Below, piece after piece: positions 1 through 10,440 of a stretch of 64,000 bases of DNA. The notes below the pieces were generated by a model that was not told where the DNA came from, searched no databases, and worked only from the letters and a program-made list of their open reading frames with translations. Origin of the DNA: Diogma glabrata (taxonomy: Eukaryota > Arthropoda > Insecta > Diptera > Cylindrotomidae); assembly GCA_963693315.1 (NCBI GenBank), contig OY856186.1, forward strand, positions 371,654,850-371,718,849. Direction: 5' to 3'. Every line of letters begins with the position of its first letter. The first letter of the stretch is position 1. The position numbers were made by a program, and so were the translations under genes.

Positions 1-413
1 AAATTAAATAAATATTTCTTAGAGTTAAGACGTGACACCAAATATATTAGCAATTTTTCAAATATTTTTCCCTAGGGGTGTTGTCGTCAATAAATAATAG
101 GTATATATATCGCTGAATTTCAGCATATCTGAAATTAAATAAATAAATAAATTATATTATATAGAAATAATAATTTTAGGTATTTGTGTAAAAAGGTCTA
201 GCAACATTGATTTACATTCGTTTTTCGTTCTTTCGACAAATTTTTGTTTTCAAATCGGGGTGTTCGTTATTTTTGCATTTTTTTTTTATCATTACCACCG
301 GACGAATATACCGGGCGTATTAACTCCACTATTTCATTTGGTATTTTTTTTTTGAATTGGTTTGTTTTTGTTGATCGTTGTACAATTGAATTTTGTTAAC
401 TCCTATTACCGAA
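1..413 (+). other. Leader of Gypsy copy A, AT-rich
   Basis: Non-coding AT-rich sequence upstream of the gag ATG at 414. It shares several blocks with 36841-37159 upstream of gag copy C, for example the block around ACCGGGCG (about 310) and the AAATAAATAAATAAAT run after CAGCATATCTGAAA. This is probably 5' leader and possibly part of an LTR, but no LTR end or primer-binding site could be fixed. Confidence 0.5.
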
Positions 414-834
414 ATGTCGAATCATCTAGATCCGGACCATCCGTTTTATGGTTTGGAATCTGCTGAACTGCAAATTGAATGTTTGGTTCGGGGTGTGTAT
501 CACAGGGAGGGGGGGGAGGCGGTTGGGCGGAGGAACTGCGAAACCATGCAGTAAGTGGTGCAGTTCCAATGTCGGTATCTCACGCGAGAGATTTAGTGAT
601 AGAATCTCAAATAGTGGTTCAGGCACACAACATGTTTTCAGTTAAGTAAGACGACTTCGGCAACCGTTACATCAAACCATCTTGGTTTTGCGAATCGAAT
701 CTTACATTATTCAGGTAGAACGAAAAGGTTGGGTATACGCAACGACGTACAAGAGGCCCGTACCTACGCTGCCTCTCAACTCTCACGCGCTTGGGAAATG
801 CTTCGGTTATTGTCAACTCCTCCAGTATCGCAGA
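414..834 (+). pseudogene. gag, 5' part (Gypsy copy A)
   Basis: The ATG at 414 opens a frame starting MSNHLDPDHPFYGLESAEL, matched by the ATG at 37160 in copy C. The frame soon breaks: a G-run at about 507-520 puts the downstream GRGTAKPC-like stretch out of frame, and stops follow. The block up to 834 (reading like LSTPPVSQN in one frame) aligns with copy C after removal of its solo LTR. The role would be the N-terminal part of the structural Gag protein. It is not functional. Confidence 0.65.
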
Positions 835-1101
835 ATAAACCTGCGGTGACATGTTGTAACATCGAAGCTTTCGATGATCGATAAAGTATCGAAATTTTCA
901 ATAAATCGACATGTTGTAACATTTTCAACCATCACTTTTTTCGATTCTCCTATTTTTCGATTCTTCGCACAAATGCTGCCAACGTAAAACATTTACTATC
1001 GAACGAAAAAGTTGTAACATACCAATTATATTTATTTTCGCTTCGATGATCACTATCGAAGCGAACGCAAGTGATGTTACAACATGTCACCGCAGGTTTA
1101 T
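835..1101. mobile_element. MITE with about 29-bp terminal inverted repeats
   Basis: The left end reads ATAAACCTGCGGTGACATGT at 835 and its reverse complement closes at 1101; the inverted repeat continues to GTAACATC. The inside is non-coding and repeats the ACATGTTGTAAC motif and TCGAA-rich palindromes. It sits where the gag of copy A should continue (compare copy C at about 45990), so it is an insertion. No convincing target-site duplication was found, because a second insertion abuts it on the right. Superfamily unknown. Confidence 0.65.
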
Positions 1102-1560
1102 CATCCATACGTTTATCATCCATCCAAAGCTGCCAAAACGGCACTTAGAAACAAACGTAGATCATTTAATATTTGGATTCATAACAAAACTCCCACTAAT
1201 CGATCCCAATATCTAAAGGCCAACAAAATATCTAATCAGATTATCTCAAACGAAAAGTCCGAAATTGACAGAGCGAAAGCCTCAAAACTTACGTCTATGT
1301 CTGTCTACGTCTATGTCTGTCTTACGTCTACAGTGCCTACAGTCCGAACTGCGTACAAATGGAAAAGTTTGCCGGAACACTTAGTCTCAGGTGGCTTCAA
1401 CCCGCAGATGTTTAAAAAAAGCGTTAATCTACACCTTAGAACGCCAGTTGTGGAATCCAGGTCTAGACCTAGGTCTTAAAAGGTATTTATGTGTTGTTGT
1501 GACACATATTCTAAACCCTATTACACAACACAACAATAAAATATTTAAAAAAAAAAAAAA
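1102..1560 (+). mobile_element. 3' end of a non-LTR retrotransposon with poly(A) tail
   Basis: The frame to 1479 encodes two pieces of a non-LTR ORF2 now next to each other: a basic linker (RNKRRSFNIWIHNKTP and on), typical of the stretch between endonuclease and reverse transcriptase, and a C-terminal end with KWKSLPEHLVSGGFNPQMFK, like the WNSLP motif that closes Jockey/CR1-type ORF2. The reverse transcriptase between them is gone. A signal AATAAA at 1535 is followed by a 14-A tail (1547-1560), immediately before gag resumes, so this is a reverse-transcribed insertion with an internal deletion. Dead copy. Confidence 0.7.
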
Positions 1561-2935
1561 TACAATCTGATTCACCTACATTTCAGCCATATGAGAGATC
1601 AACCCCGATTCTAGTGCAGCCAATGACTGACGCCATTCGCAGTTTGAACCAACAAAACTACCAACAGCCAAGACGTTCGGAACAAGTTCAACCAGCATAT
1701 TTTCAACAATCAGGCCTGAGAGCTGAGGACCTCGCAATACCGATACTGGGTCCAAGCTGAACACTACCGTTCCAAGCTGAACATTTATTTAATAATCCGG
1801 CATTGGTGACACAGCAACAATTCCATCCAAACTATCCACAGGCACCACAGGTATAACAACCACCATTTTATCCACAGGCTCCACAAACAGCAGCACCAGC
1901 ACCATACAACCAACTTCCTCAGGTACCTCGTATCGCTGCCCCAGCATTGTCACTGGGAGCATACCGAGGTACGTAGGAACAATTTGAGTCGTTACGACTC
2001 AAATTGGGTTCCGAACTTCATAGGGGATGGTCATCCCCCTGATGTTCATGAGTTTATTCATCGAGTAGAGGCGGCTGCCAGGAGAGACCGTGTGTCTTGG
2101 GACGACCTTAGGTCTATCGTGACACGGTACCTCAAGGCAGCAGCTGATAAATATTATTTGAATTTGACTCATGAGTATGAGGTGACTTACCCAGTGCTAA
2201 GGAAAGGATTCCTTCGCCTCTTCGGTACGCTCAACGATGATAAAGCGGTATTACGTGTTCTACTGAACCGTAAACAAAAAGCAAAGGAGAGCGTATATGA
2301 ATACTTAGTGGAAGTTGGTTCGTTGAATCGACGATTAGTTCGGCCATTCGCTGCAAATGAACTATTAGAGATCGCTAGGGAAGGACTGAGTGTAGAACCT
2401 AAAAACGCTACACTTGCAGCAACAATCACAACTATGGACGAGCTTCGGGCATTGTGTCAGAAGTTCGAACGATTGTGGTCTACGCCAGTCCCAACCAGAA
2501 CATCAAATTTAAGGATTAGCGAAATGCAGCAAACGGACGACTATGAATCAGAAGTGGAACCAGAACAGGATGGATACATTGAAGCAATGGATTCACAACC
2601 AAGAACGATTTTACAACGACCTATTATGTCATCTAATAATCAACCTGCTACAGATTCAATTGTCTACAGACAATCAATTGTCTGTTACAGATGTGGTGTG
2701 AATGGTCATCGAACTTTGGATTGCCAGCATAAACAAATTAAGTTGTATTGCTTGAAATGTCATAAGCCTGACGTAATTTATGCAAACTGTTCGTAGTCAT
2801 CCGTCTTTAAACTATCGACCGGGAGTACGTGCTTCGGGAATGGTACCCTCGGTTCAATATCCGATGAGCCCGAAGAAATCAACGAGAGACATGGCGACAC
2901 AGGAAGATCTGCCACCACCAAAGAAACCAGAGTAA
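1561..2935 (+). pseudogene. gag, main part, with zinc knuckles (Gypsy copy A)
   Basis: Begins with a Pro/Gln-rich, proline-tyrosine-rich segment broken by stops near 1760 and 1855, then an open stretch 1984-2796. Visible there is a retrotransposon Gag core (IHRVEAAARRDRVSWDDLRS, then LNRKQKAKESVYEYLVEVGS), followed by an acidic linker and two CCHC-type knuckles: CYRCGVNGHRTLDC at about 2692-2733 and CLKCHKPDVIYANC at about 2752-2793. A stop at 2794-2796 results from a small deletion relative to copy C; the old frame continues in another phase to a natural-looking stop at 2935. The 1984 opening is a TTG inside the gene, not a true start. Confidence 0.75.
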
Positions 2936-3183
2936 ATTCAACTATTACATTTAATTTCCCATCATTACATCGTACTTATTTTAGACGTCTTGAACGTTGT
3001 ATTAAATATTGGAGGATGAGAAAATTATTTCGCAAAGCCTGTATTTCATCTATCCTTTCAGCAACAAAGGATCCTCGGCCGCGATTAACAATTAGGATTT
3101 TGGACAAAAACATCTCTGGATTATTGGATAGTGGAGCTTCCATCACAATACTTGGAAGAAATTCCTTGGAATTATTGGAATCG
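2936..3183 (+). pseudogene. Start of pol: aspartic protease (Gypsy copy A)
   Basis: The open frame from 3016 reads MRKLFRKACISS, then RLTIRILDKN and LLDSGASITILG. The DSGA motif is the catalytic aspartate motif of retroviral-type proteases. The frame is cut at 3183 by the solo LTR and continues in phase at 6335-6392 and again at 9895-10003 (NKILGYIEVSITVNGSTRPM). Copy C has the same flanking residues but lacks the DSGA block. Confidence 0.7.
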
Positions 3184-6100
3184 TGTAATGAAGAGCTTTC
3201 TCATTGGCGAACCAATGAGAATGGCATAGCAGGATGCGTACCTAGAGTAATTTAACGCCGTAACGACTAAAGCTCAGCCATCGTGGATTTGAAAGAATTT
3301 TACCTGCTGCTTCAACACAAATGCAGAAATGTACGCAATTTACGAAAATACACAGAAATGGAAAAAAAATACAAGTGAAAAAGGAGACTCTGGCGACCCC
3401 TTTTGCGAAACAACCACGATCAGCGCGTCCAACCCCCACAATCACTCCCAGACGCCCACACACTCACGCTTCAAACATGCCAACATTCACCCACACACTC
3501 AGACTGCGAAGCAAGACAATTAAGCTTTAAGACCCGCAGCAAACATCGCAAGTGGTAGTAATCAAAATTTCGTTGTATGGCTGTCATCTGACCCATATGA
3601 TACAGCTCGTAAACCACTGCTATTGCTGGTACACCGTGAATCAAATCTTAGAGCAGTGGAGAACGTCACACGCTATATGTAAAGTCTTTATTGATTATTT
3701 CCCTTTGTCTTTATTAGTAACATTTTTTACAAATTTATAAAACCATAAGTAATTCCCAAAAAAAATATTTACATCTCAAAAAAAAAGTTATAAGTTTATT
3801 TGTATGTTAAAAAAACATGTCCAAACCAGTTTGTTTCAATACCTGTAGTTTACAGTTGGTTAATGTGTAAGATGGTTAACAATCATAAAACATGACAAGG
3901 ATTTGTTTTTTTTTTGTTTGTATTACAGGTTATTCGAGAAAGATTGCTGATTTACTTAAAAATATAAATTCATAAATTTATGCAATATAATAAAAGTAAA
4001 GGTATTTGGAATATTAAGTATTACCTCGGAGCAAAAATATTTTGATAAGAATCATTTTCAATTTAGACTAAATGTGTCTCGCTACACGCACCGCCAGTTC
4101 ACACACACACACACGCAACGACAAGCACGCCCCCATTCAATCACTGATACACCCTTTCACACACATTCACACTTCTACGTTAAAATAGTAATTAAAATAA
4201 ACCAAGTTCACTCACCCCATGTTTAATCCTCCAGGCTTCAACGTCTTAAGGTCTTAGTTGGATAATATGTAAAATATACGGTAGCAACAGCAAAAATTTG
4301 ATATAAATGTTGATTTGAAATAATATATGGTGGCAATAGTAAAACTTTGACACAAATGTTGCGCTGAAATAAGTAGTAACAGCAAAAATTCGATATCAAT
4401 GTTGCATTGAAGTACATCAGGCACTGTTGTGACAAATAACATAAATTTTATATTACCATTGCGTTGAAATAAATCAGGTAATTGTAGTAACAAATAATAT
4501 AAATTTTGACTAGATGATGCGTTGAAACATTTCGCAATTCCAATGTGATAGAATGTTATAATTTTCATAAATTATTCATTCATTATACTAAATAGAAACC
4601 AAAGAAACCAATATGACCAATTAATATCGTAAAAGTACACAAATTCAACAAAACTTTATATCATAGAACCAGCACACTAGAGTAATTAATTTGCTTATAT
4701 TCCATTCCAATTAATAACACAAAAATTTATTATAAATAAAAGAAATTTTGATTATATTCAATACAATTTAAACTTAGATTTAAAAAAAACAGTTTTATAG
4801 ACAATTAATTACAATTAATCTCAATTTTCTTTTGATTTAATAAATGGATTTATCTCGCGCCATTGCGAAACATACACGACATGAAAATTCTTTTTGGTTA
4901 TTTTAATTAAATTATTCTTAATTTGGTTTTGATTTAATAAATAAATTTATCTAGCGCCATTGCGTACATACACGACATAAAAATTCTTTTTGGTTATTTT
5001 AATTAAATTAATCTTAATTTGGTTTTGATTTAATAAATAAATTTATCTAGCGCCATTGCGTACATACACGACATAAAAATTCTTTTTGGTTATTTTAATT
5101 AAATTAATCTTAATTTTCTTTTGATTTAATAAATAAATTTATCTAGCGCCATTGCGTACACACACAACATAAAAATTCTTTTTGGTTATTTTAATTAAAT
5201 TAAACTTAATTTTCTTTTGATTTAATAAATAAATTTAACTAGCGCCATTATGAATAAAACCGTAGAGTTAATAATTTTCCATGGCCATACCTGAACCATG
5301 GTTGAAAGATATTTTTTTCGGATCTTTCATATATCACCATAACACTAAAAATAACCCGACGGGATTTCACTACACCAAATGTAGAAGTTAAGTTTGTCAT
5401 CCAACAAAACGAAACACCGAAGAAACAATTTCGACACGTATATATCTAGAATTTAATAATTTCCGACGGACAAAACAACACGCCACGTAAACTGTTTTAA
5501 TATCTGCTTTATACCGCACTGACAGCAACCAAAACAAGAATCATCCAATTGATATAAAAAAAAATCGAATAAGAATCTTTTTACTAAGAGAGCAAAAAAG
5601 CATATATCCATCTCTTTTATAGGATTTTTAATATCGAAAAATTCGACAAAGTGTTTCTGTTGAAAGGAAATTTATATTAATTTATGTTATGTTAATAAAT
5701 GTTAGGGCCTTTTCCGTTAAAACAAAACCGTTTGTTATTTTGTCATACATAAAATTGCAAGATAATTTAACGAAATAAGTTATTTCCAACACATTTGTAA
5801 GAAATATTAAAATGAATTAAACGTAAGTTTAACCGATCTTGTGATGTTTATGTGTTATGAAATAATAGCTTACTATAGTATTACAGTAAAATGTAGATCC
5901 CTAACGGAAAGACAAATTGATAAAAAAAAATATCGATATAAGAAATCGAATACATAACTAATTGTAGGATAATAATTTTTTTCTATTGCGACGATTGGAC
6001 AAATATGCACAGCTGTTTGAGGGTTGAAAACATTCAGGGCAATTACGGTTAGTGTCCGGAGAATTCAAATTTTAGTAGTATGGTAAAGTAATGCTGGTGA

Positions 6101-6334
6101 AAACGCAGTGTGAGTCAATAATAGGGGATTGTAAAGGAAATATTATTGTTGTTTTATGCTAAGAACAAATTTATGTAACGGAAACTATATGAAAATAGGA
6201 CTATAGATTGTGGATGAATGAGAAACTATTATGAACTACGTATGGTAAGCAAAATTGTGAATTATGAGAAAACAGACATTGAATAAATCGGGAACTTTAC
6301 CGCTCTACATTATCATACTCCAGTCTACATAACA
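3184..6334 (+). mobile_element. Solo LTR A of an unusually long LTR family (3151 bp)
   Basis: Starts TGTAATGAAGAGC and ends CTACATAACA, with TG...CA termini. It is flanked by the perfect 4-bp duplication ATCG (3180-3183 and 6335-6338) and splits the protease frame of copy A, which rejoins exactly. Two relatives in the window (37507-45942 and 49008-52815) have the same start, the shared GGCGAACCAATGA block and CACACGC-rich middle, their own 4-bp duplications, and TTACA ends. No coding frame, primer site or polypurine tract is visible, so these are best read as solo LTRs. A non-autonomous LTR-like element is the alternative. Orientation is taken from homology. Confidence 0.75.
4825..5255. repeat. 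96-bp tandem repeat inside solo LTR A
   Basis: About 4.3 units with a 96-97 bp period. The marker AGCGCCATTGCG (CGCGCC in the first unit) recurs at about 4856, 4953, 5049, 5145 and 5241, each followed by TACACGACATAAAAATTC and a TTTGATTTAATAAATAAATT stretch. Absent from the corresponding parts of the other two LTR copies. Confidence 0.85.
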
Positions 6335-6727
6335 ATCGATAGGTACAACCTACCGTAAATACACTTCGTGTATTCGTACGGCGGATAGTACTGGGCTATT
6401 ATTTTGAAAACGTACATCGAAAAAAAACAACTATTTTTTAAAAATCTGAAATTTTGATATATTGTTGGTATTGACGAAAGGAAAAAAGTAATTTCTGCTT
6501 TTATTTTTTGTGTACTCTGAATCGGAGTTATGCGCGGTTGAATTTTGAGGCTTTTTCACGTAGTTTTGGTAATGGTGTCAATATTTGTGAATAGGTGCCA
6601 CAAATTTCATCCGACTTACGAATATTTTTGCAAGTAAAAAGGAAAATAATTGAAATAAGTAAGTTTAAAATTAATAACTTTTCTCTTTTCCGCTAGGCGG
6701 CGCGTAAAACCTTGGTTAACTTCAAAG

Positions 6728-7103
6728 CAGGGTTGTGCCGTAGACAAAATAGATTACTTTACATGTATAGATTACGTGTAAATTACGCGAGATATTTTCG
6801 TGTAATCTATAATGTAAACTATTATGTAATCTATTTAATTGATATGTGCATTCTAAACTTTTTTAGCAATTAAATTAACTTTTTTCAAGATCGCAAGATC
6901 TTGTTTTTGACAATATTATTGATCATGTCTTTTGCGAAAAAATCGAAAAAAATTTTAAGTAGGGATAATACAATAATTCCACATATTTCTTCTTAAATCA
7001 AAATTAATAGATTAAACCAAATTTACATAGATGACATAGATTACATTACATAGATTACATGTAATGTAATCTATTTTAGATTACGCGTAAAGGAACAACC
7101 CTG
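6728..7103. mobile_element. hAT-type MITE inside the left TIR (376 bp)
   Basis: Begins CAGGGTTGTGCCG and ends GGAACAACCCTG, with a perfect 8-bp target duplication CTTCAAAG (6720-6727 and 7104-7111). The other TIR of the host transposon has the uninterrupted sequence, proving the insertion. The inside is AT-rich, with repeated ATAGATTAC motifs. CAGGG termini and an 8-bp duplication are hallmarks of the hAT superfamily. Confidence 0.9.
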
Positions 7104-7742
7104 CTTCAAAGCTCATATCTCAAAAAGTCCCTTTTTTTTTGTTTTTCACAAATTTTAAAGTAAACATATGCAGCTATGAAATTGAGAAATAAAAAGTCAG
7201 CAATTCAATATGGATTTTTTCTTACGATTTTTTAAAGTTTGGTATATGAAAAATTCACATGTGTTTTTTTATTAAGTTAATAATCCTGTACTAAATGTGG
7301 ATCTAATAAATTAAACATTTCATATTTTAACACCTGCAATAAATTTGAACCATTTTCTGTGCGGTTAATGGTTAAAAACTTATTAAAAATTAATTTAAGT
7401 TAAGTGGTAAAATAAAGGAATTTAAATTATTAAAAGGGTCTGTAAAATGTTTATTCATTTTAAAAAATGTCTATTCAGCCCCTTTTTACTAATTAAAATC
7501 TCATTAGAGATTCATAATTTTAGCATTTAAAATTTGTAATGACGCCCACAAACGGTTTTTGGAACAAATTATGCTTGCATCCAATCAAAATATATTAAAT
7601 TGTGCCTACCTAATTTTACCTGATTCTACCTATGTCAAAACTATTTAAAAGGTATATATATATTGATGTGATTGCCTTATAGCAAGTATATTCAAAAATA
7701 TTTAGAAGACTTAACGTTTAGAAAAGATAATACATAATAGAA

Positions 7743-9109
7743 ATGCCTTTCAAATTGTGCTGTGGCTGTAACTTGTACGGTCTCAAAAATCATAAGCGGA
7801 CATCAAAAAATGTGAAACTGGTCACACCAGCTGTTATTCAAAAAGCTGCGACCCTAAATTTCACTTTGCGTGATGACCAGTTTATATGTGAAACATGTGG
7901 CACTTATATCTATAAAAATAAGGTAAATTTAATTTTTTTATTAAAATGAATAAAAATTCATATGCAACTAATATTTTCTACAGCAGCTTTCATGTTCGGA
8001 AACTATCGATAGTGAAGTTATTCCTATAAATCAGGATGTTGAAAATGTTCCAACGAACGAAAATATTAAAATACCTCCAGCATCTTTAGATCCATCACCA
8101 GTTTCGGTTGATACTATATCTCCACCAGTTCTTGAACTATTTAATGACACTTTAGAATATATTAACAATGTTCTTGGAAGGTTAGCCGAATCTCCTATCA
8201 AACAAAAACATATTACAACAGGAAGTTATAAAAAATTGCAAGTGTCACATCGGCAATAAGTCAAAGAATATTTCAAGTAGATTCAGTTAAAGTGTTATCA
8301 CCAAACGAGGAATGTGAATATACATCAAAACAAGTGTTTTTGTTGACAATTCTACCACGTAAATTTTGGTCAAATCAACGTATCCAGGATACTCAATGAT
8401 AACGCAGAATGAGATAGAAGCTGCACAATAAAGTTCAATAAAGTTCAAGCCACAATCCACCTAATCATAATTTACTACAAATCATGTAATGATAAACTAG
8501 AGGTCTTATCTTTTGTCATTATATCTGATCATTTAATGCATAACAAAGTTGCAGTTCATAAATACCATGAAAGGTGTATTGAATTCATTGAAAAACAGCA
8601 AGAAATATATCCAAGTATCAAAATATTTTTATATTTTACTGATGGTTCAGCAGCTCAATATAAAAATAAGAAGAATTTCATAAATCTCTGCAAACATATT
8701 GATGATTTTAAAATACCTGCAGAATGGCATTTCTTTGCAACTGCTCACGGAAAGGGTCCATCCGATGGGATTGAAGGAACACTTAAAAGAGAAGCCCGGA
8801 GAGCTTCGCTTAAAGGAGAAAAAATATCAACAGCGAGGGAATTATTTGAATGGGCGGAAATTTGGTCGAAAAAAAACCAACCACGTTATGAAGTTTTCAT
8901 ATGTGTCTTCAGGAGATATCGAATTACAGAAGCAATTTCTTTCAATGCGGTTTTCGGACATTAAAACCATAAGTGGAACTCAAGGATTCCACTGTTTTTT
9001 ACCAGATAACACTACACCCGATAAAATAATTGCCAAAATGTTTTCTTTTTCTGATAATCATAAATATTTCAATTTAAATGCAAAAGAAATATATAAATTA
9101 ATTTTTTAA
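7743..9109 (+). pseudogene. Broken DDE-like transposase of the long-TIR transposon
   Basis: Exon 1 (7743-7922) encodes a cysteine pair region (CCGCNLYG ... CETCG), probably a zinc finger. A small intron, 7923-7983 (GTAAAT...CTACAG), joins in phase to a second exon (QLSCSETIDSEVIPINQD and on), which runs into a stop near 8257. The middle is largely deleted (about 8260-8460). The C-terminal part contains three blocks resembling a DDE triad: FVIISDHLMHNK, FTDGSAAQYKNKKN and ATAHGKGPSDGIEGTLKR. A frameshift in the A-run at about 8875 moves the end into another frame, stopping at 9109. Similar SDG...QYKN and HGKG motifs occur in uncharacterised invertebrate transposon proteins, as I recall; the family name is not known to me. 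The DDE assignment is inference. Confidence 0.6.
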
Positions 9110-9894
9110 TGTATTAATTTATATAATATTGATTAAATTATAATGTTTGTAGAAAAAATATTTTTTTAATGTTTTTTTCTAATGATAGTGTTGGTGATGT
9201 TGAAATTATAACAAAATCTTCGATCATTGGGATCTCCTATTCTTATTCTGAATAAAAACCTGTTTCTCAATCAGAAATACACAGAAAATGATTCAAATTT
9301 ATTGCAGTTGTTAAAATATGAAATGTTTAATTTATTAGATCCACATTTAGTACAGGATTATTAACTTAATAAAAAAACACATGTCAATTTTTCATATACC
9401 AAAATTTAAAAGATCGTAAGAAAAAATCCATATTGAATTGCTGACTTTTTATTTCTCAATTTCATAGCTGCATATGTTTACTTTAAAATTTGTGAAAAAC
9501 AAAAAAAAAAAAAAGGGACTTTTTGAGATGAGTTTTGAAGTTAACCAAGGTTTTACACGCCGCTTAGCGGAAAAAGAGAAAAGTTATTAATTTTAAACTT
9601 ACTTATTTCAATTATTCAATTATTTTCCTTTATACTTGCAAAAATATACGTAAGTCGGATGAAATTTGTGGCACCTATTCACAAAACATTGACACCATTA
9701 CCAAAACTACGTGAAAAAGCCTCAAATTTCAACCGCGCATAACTCCGATGCAGAGTACACAAAAAATAAAAGCAGAAATGACTTTTTTCCTTTCGTCAAT
9801 ACCAACAATATATCAAAATTTCAGATTTTTTAAAAATCAAAAATTTAAAAATCAACAAAAAAAAAAATGTACGTTTTCAAAATAATAGCCCACT

Positions 9895-10003
9895 GCAAAT
9901 AAAATTTTGGGTTACATAGAAGTTTCAATAACCGTGAATGGATCCACTAGACCAATGCGATTTCATATTGTCCCTGGATTACCCTGGAATCAGGTCTAAC
10001 CCT
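9895..10003 (+). pseudogene. Pol fragment after protease (Gypsy copy A)
   Basis: Encodes NKILGYIEVSITVNGSTRPM then RFHIVPGLP, aligning closely with 47458-47550 of copy C. In phase with the piece ending at 6392 once the DNA transposon and one copy of its ACT duplication are removed. Homology stops near 10003, so the rest of pol has been lost from copy A. Confidence 0.7.
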
Positions 10004-10440
10004 TCAGGTTTAGAAAAAATTATCCTTGTATATTGTGCAGCGTTAACAGAAAAGAAATGGATACATAAATACTGAAGATTCAAAACCCAGTGCGATCCCA
10101 TGACTATGTCTATGGAAAAATATCAGTTCACGTGAAGTATACCACTACAGTGAAGTTATGGTTGCAGAACATAATCAACAATTTTATGATTGAAAGGAAG
10201 AGCTACGCAATAAAGAACTGTCAATTGTTTTGGTTCTCAATCAAAGGAAATCCATATATTCCAATTCCGGAAAGACAACAATCAGCCTTCAACAAAAAAA
10301 AAGATCAATAGCTAAGTCATTTTTATATTATAGTTATTTTTTTTCTAAAAAAATGCTAGGCTAAATTTTTTGTGATAAGAGATATCTGAATCAAATTCGT
10401 CTGGGGTAGTTACATAGTTGTCCGGTTTAAAATTTTATTA
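10004..10440. other. No recognised feature
   Basis: Unassigned sequence between the Gypsy remnant and Jockey remnants. It contains an open stretch of 73 codons (10090-10311, plus) that I do not recognise and that has no supporting motif or homologue in the window. I do not call it a gene. Confidence 0.4.

Larger units (their letters stand above)
6393..9891. mobile_element. DNA transposon with about 600-bp TIRs and 3-bp target duplication
   Basis: Ends are GGGCTATTATTTTGAAAACG at 6393 and its reverse complement ending at 9891. The left arm runs to about 7361 (excluding an inserted MITE) and the right arm from about 9290, so arms are roughly 585-600 bp. The target duplication is ACT (6390-6392 and 9892-9894); removing the element restores the Gypsy frame across the site. 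The interior codes a broken DDE-like protein (7743-9109). Long TIRs, a GGG start and a 3-bp duplication do not let me assign a superfamily: the ACT target does not fit the TWA preference of PIF/Harbinger, and CMC, Zator and Academ need testing. Confidence 0.85.
1..10003 (+). mobile_element. Ty3/Gypsy-like LTR retrotransposon, copy A (broken, nested)
   Basis: Internal region of a Gypsy-like element, scattered by later insertions. Its own pieces are the leader (1-413), gag (414-834 and 1561-2935), protease start (2936-3183), a 58-bp piece (6335-6392) and a further pol piece (9895-10003). The pieces rejoin in one reading frame when the solo LTR (duplication ATCG) and the DNA transposon (duplication ACT) are removed, which shows they are one element. 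A second copy lies at 36.8-48.0 kb and aligns piece by piece. The reverse transcriptase, RNase H and integrase are missing after 10003. I could not identify this copy's own LTRs. Confidence 0.8.

Noticed and set aside
4825..5255. Possible CRISPR-like array
   Set aside because: Head-to-tail near-identical 96-bp units without variable spacers, in a eukaryotic LTR; a minisatellite. The same applies to 50431-50570.
8536..8964. Two overlapping plus frames taken as separate genes (8536-8964 and 8699-9109)
   Set aside because: The protein motifs move from the first to the second frame at an A-run near 8875; one frameshifted pseudogene explains both.
6393..9891. Interpretation of the inverted arms as a chromosomal inversion or assembly palindrome
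   Set aside because: A 3-bp target duplication, restored Gypsy frame and a coding interior show a transposon; the arms also differ by many substitutions and a MITE.
10090..10311. 73-codon plus frame as a gene
   Set aside because: No motif, no homologue in the window, AT-rich background permits such frames by chance.
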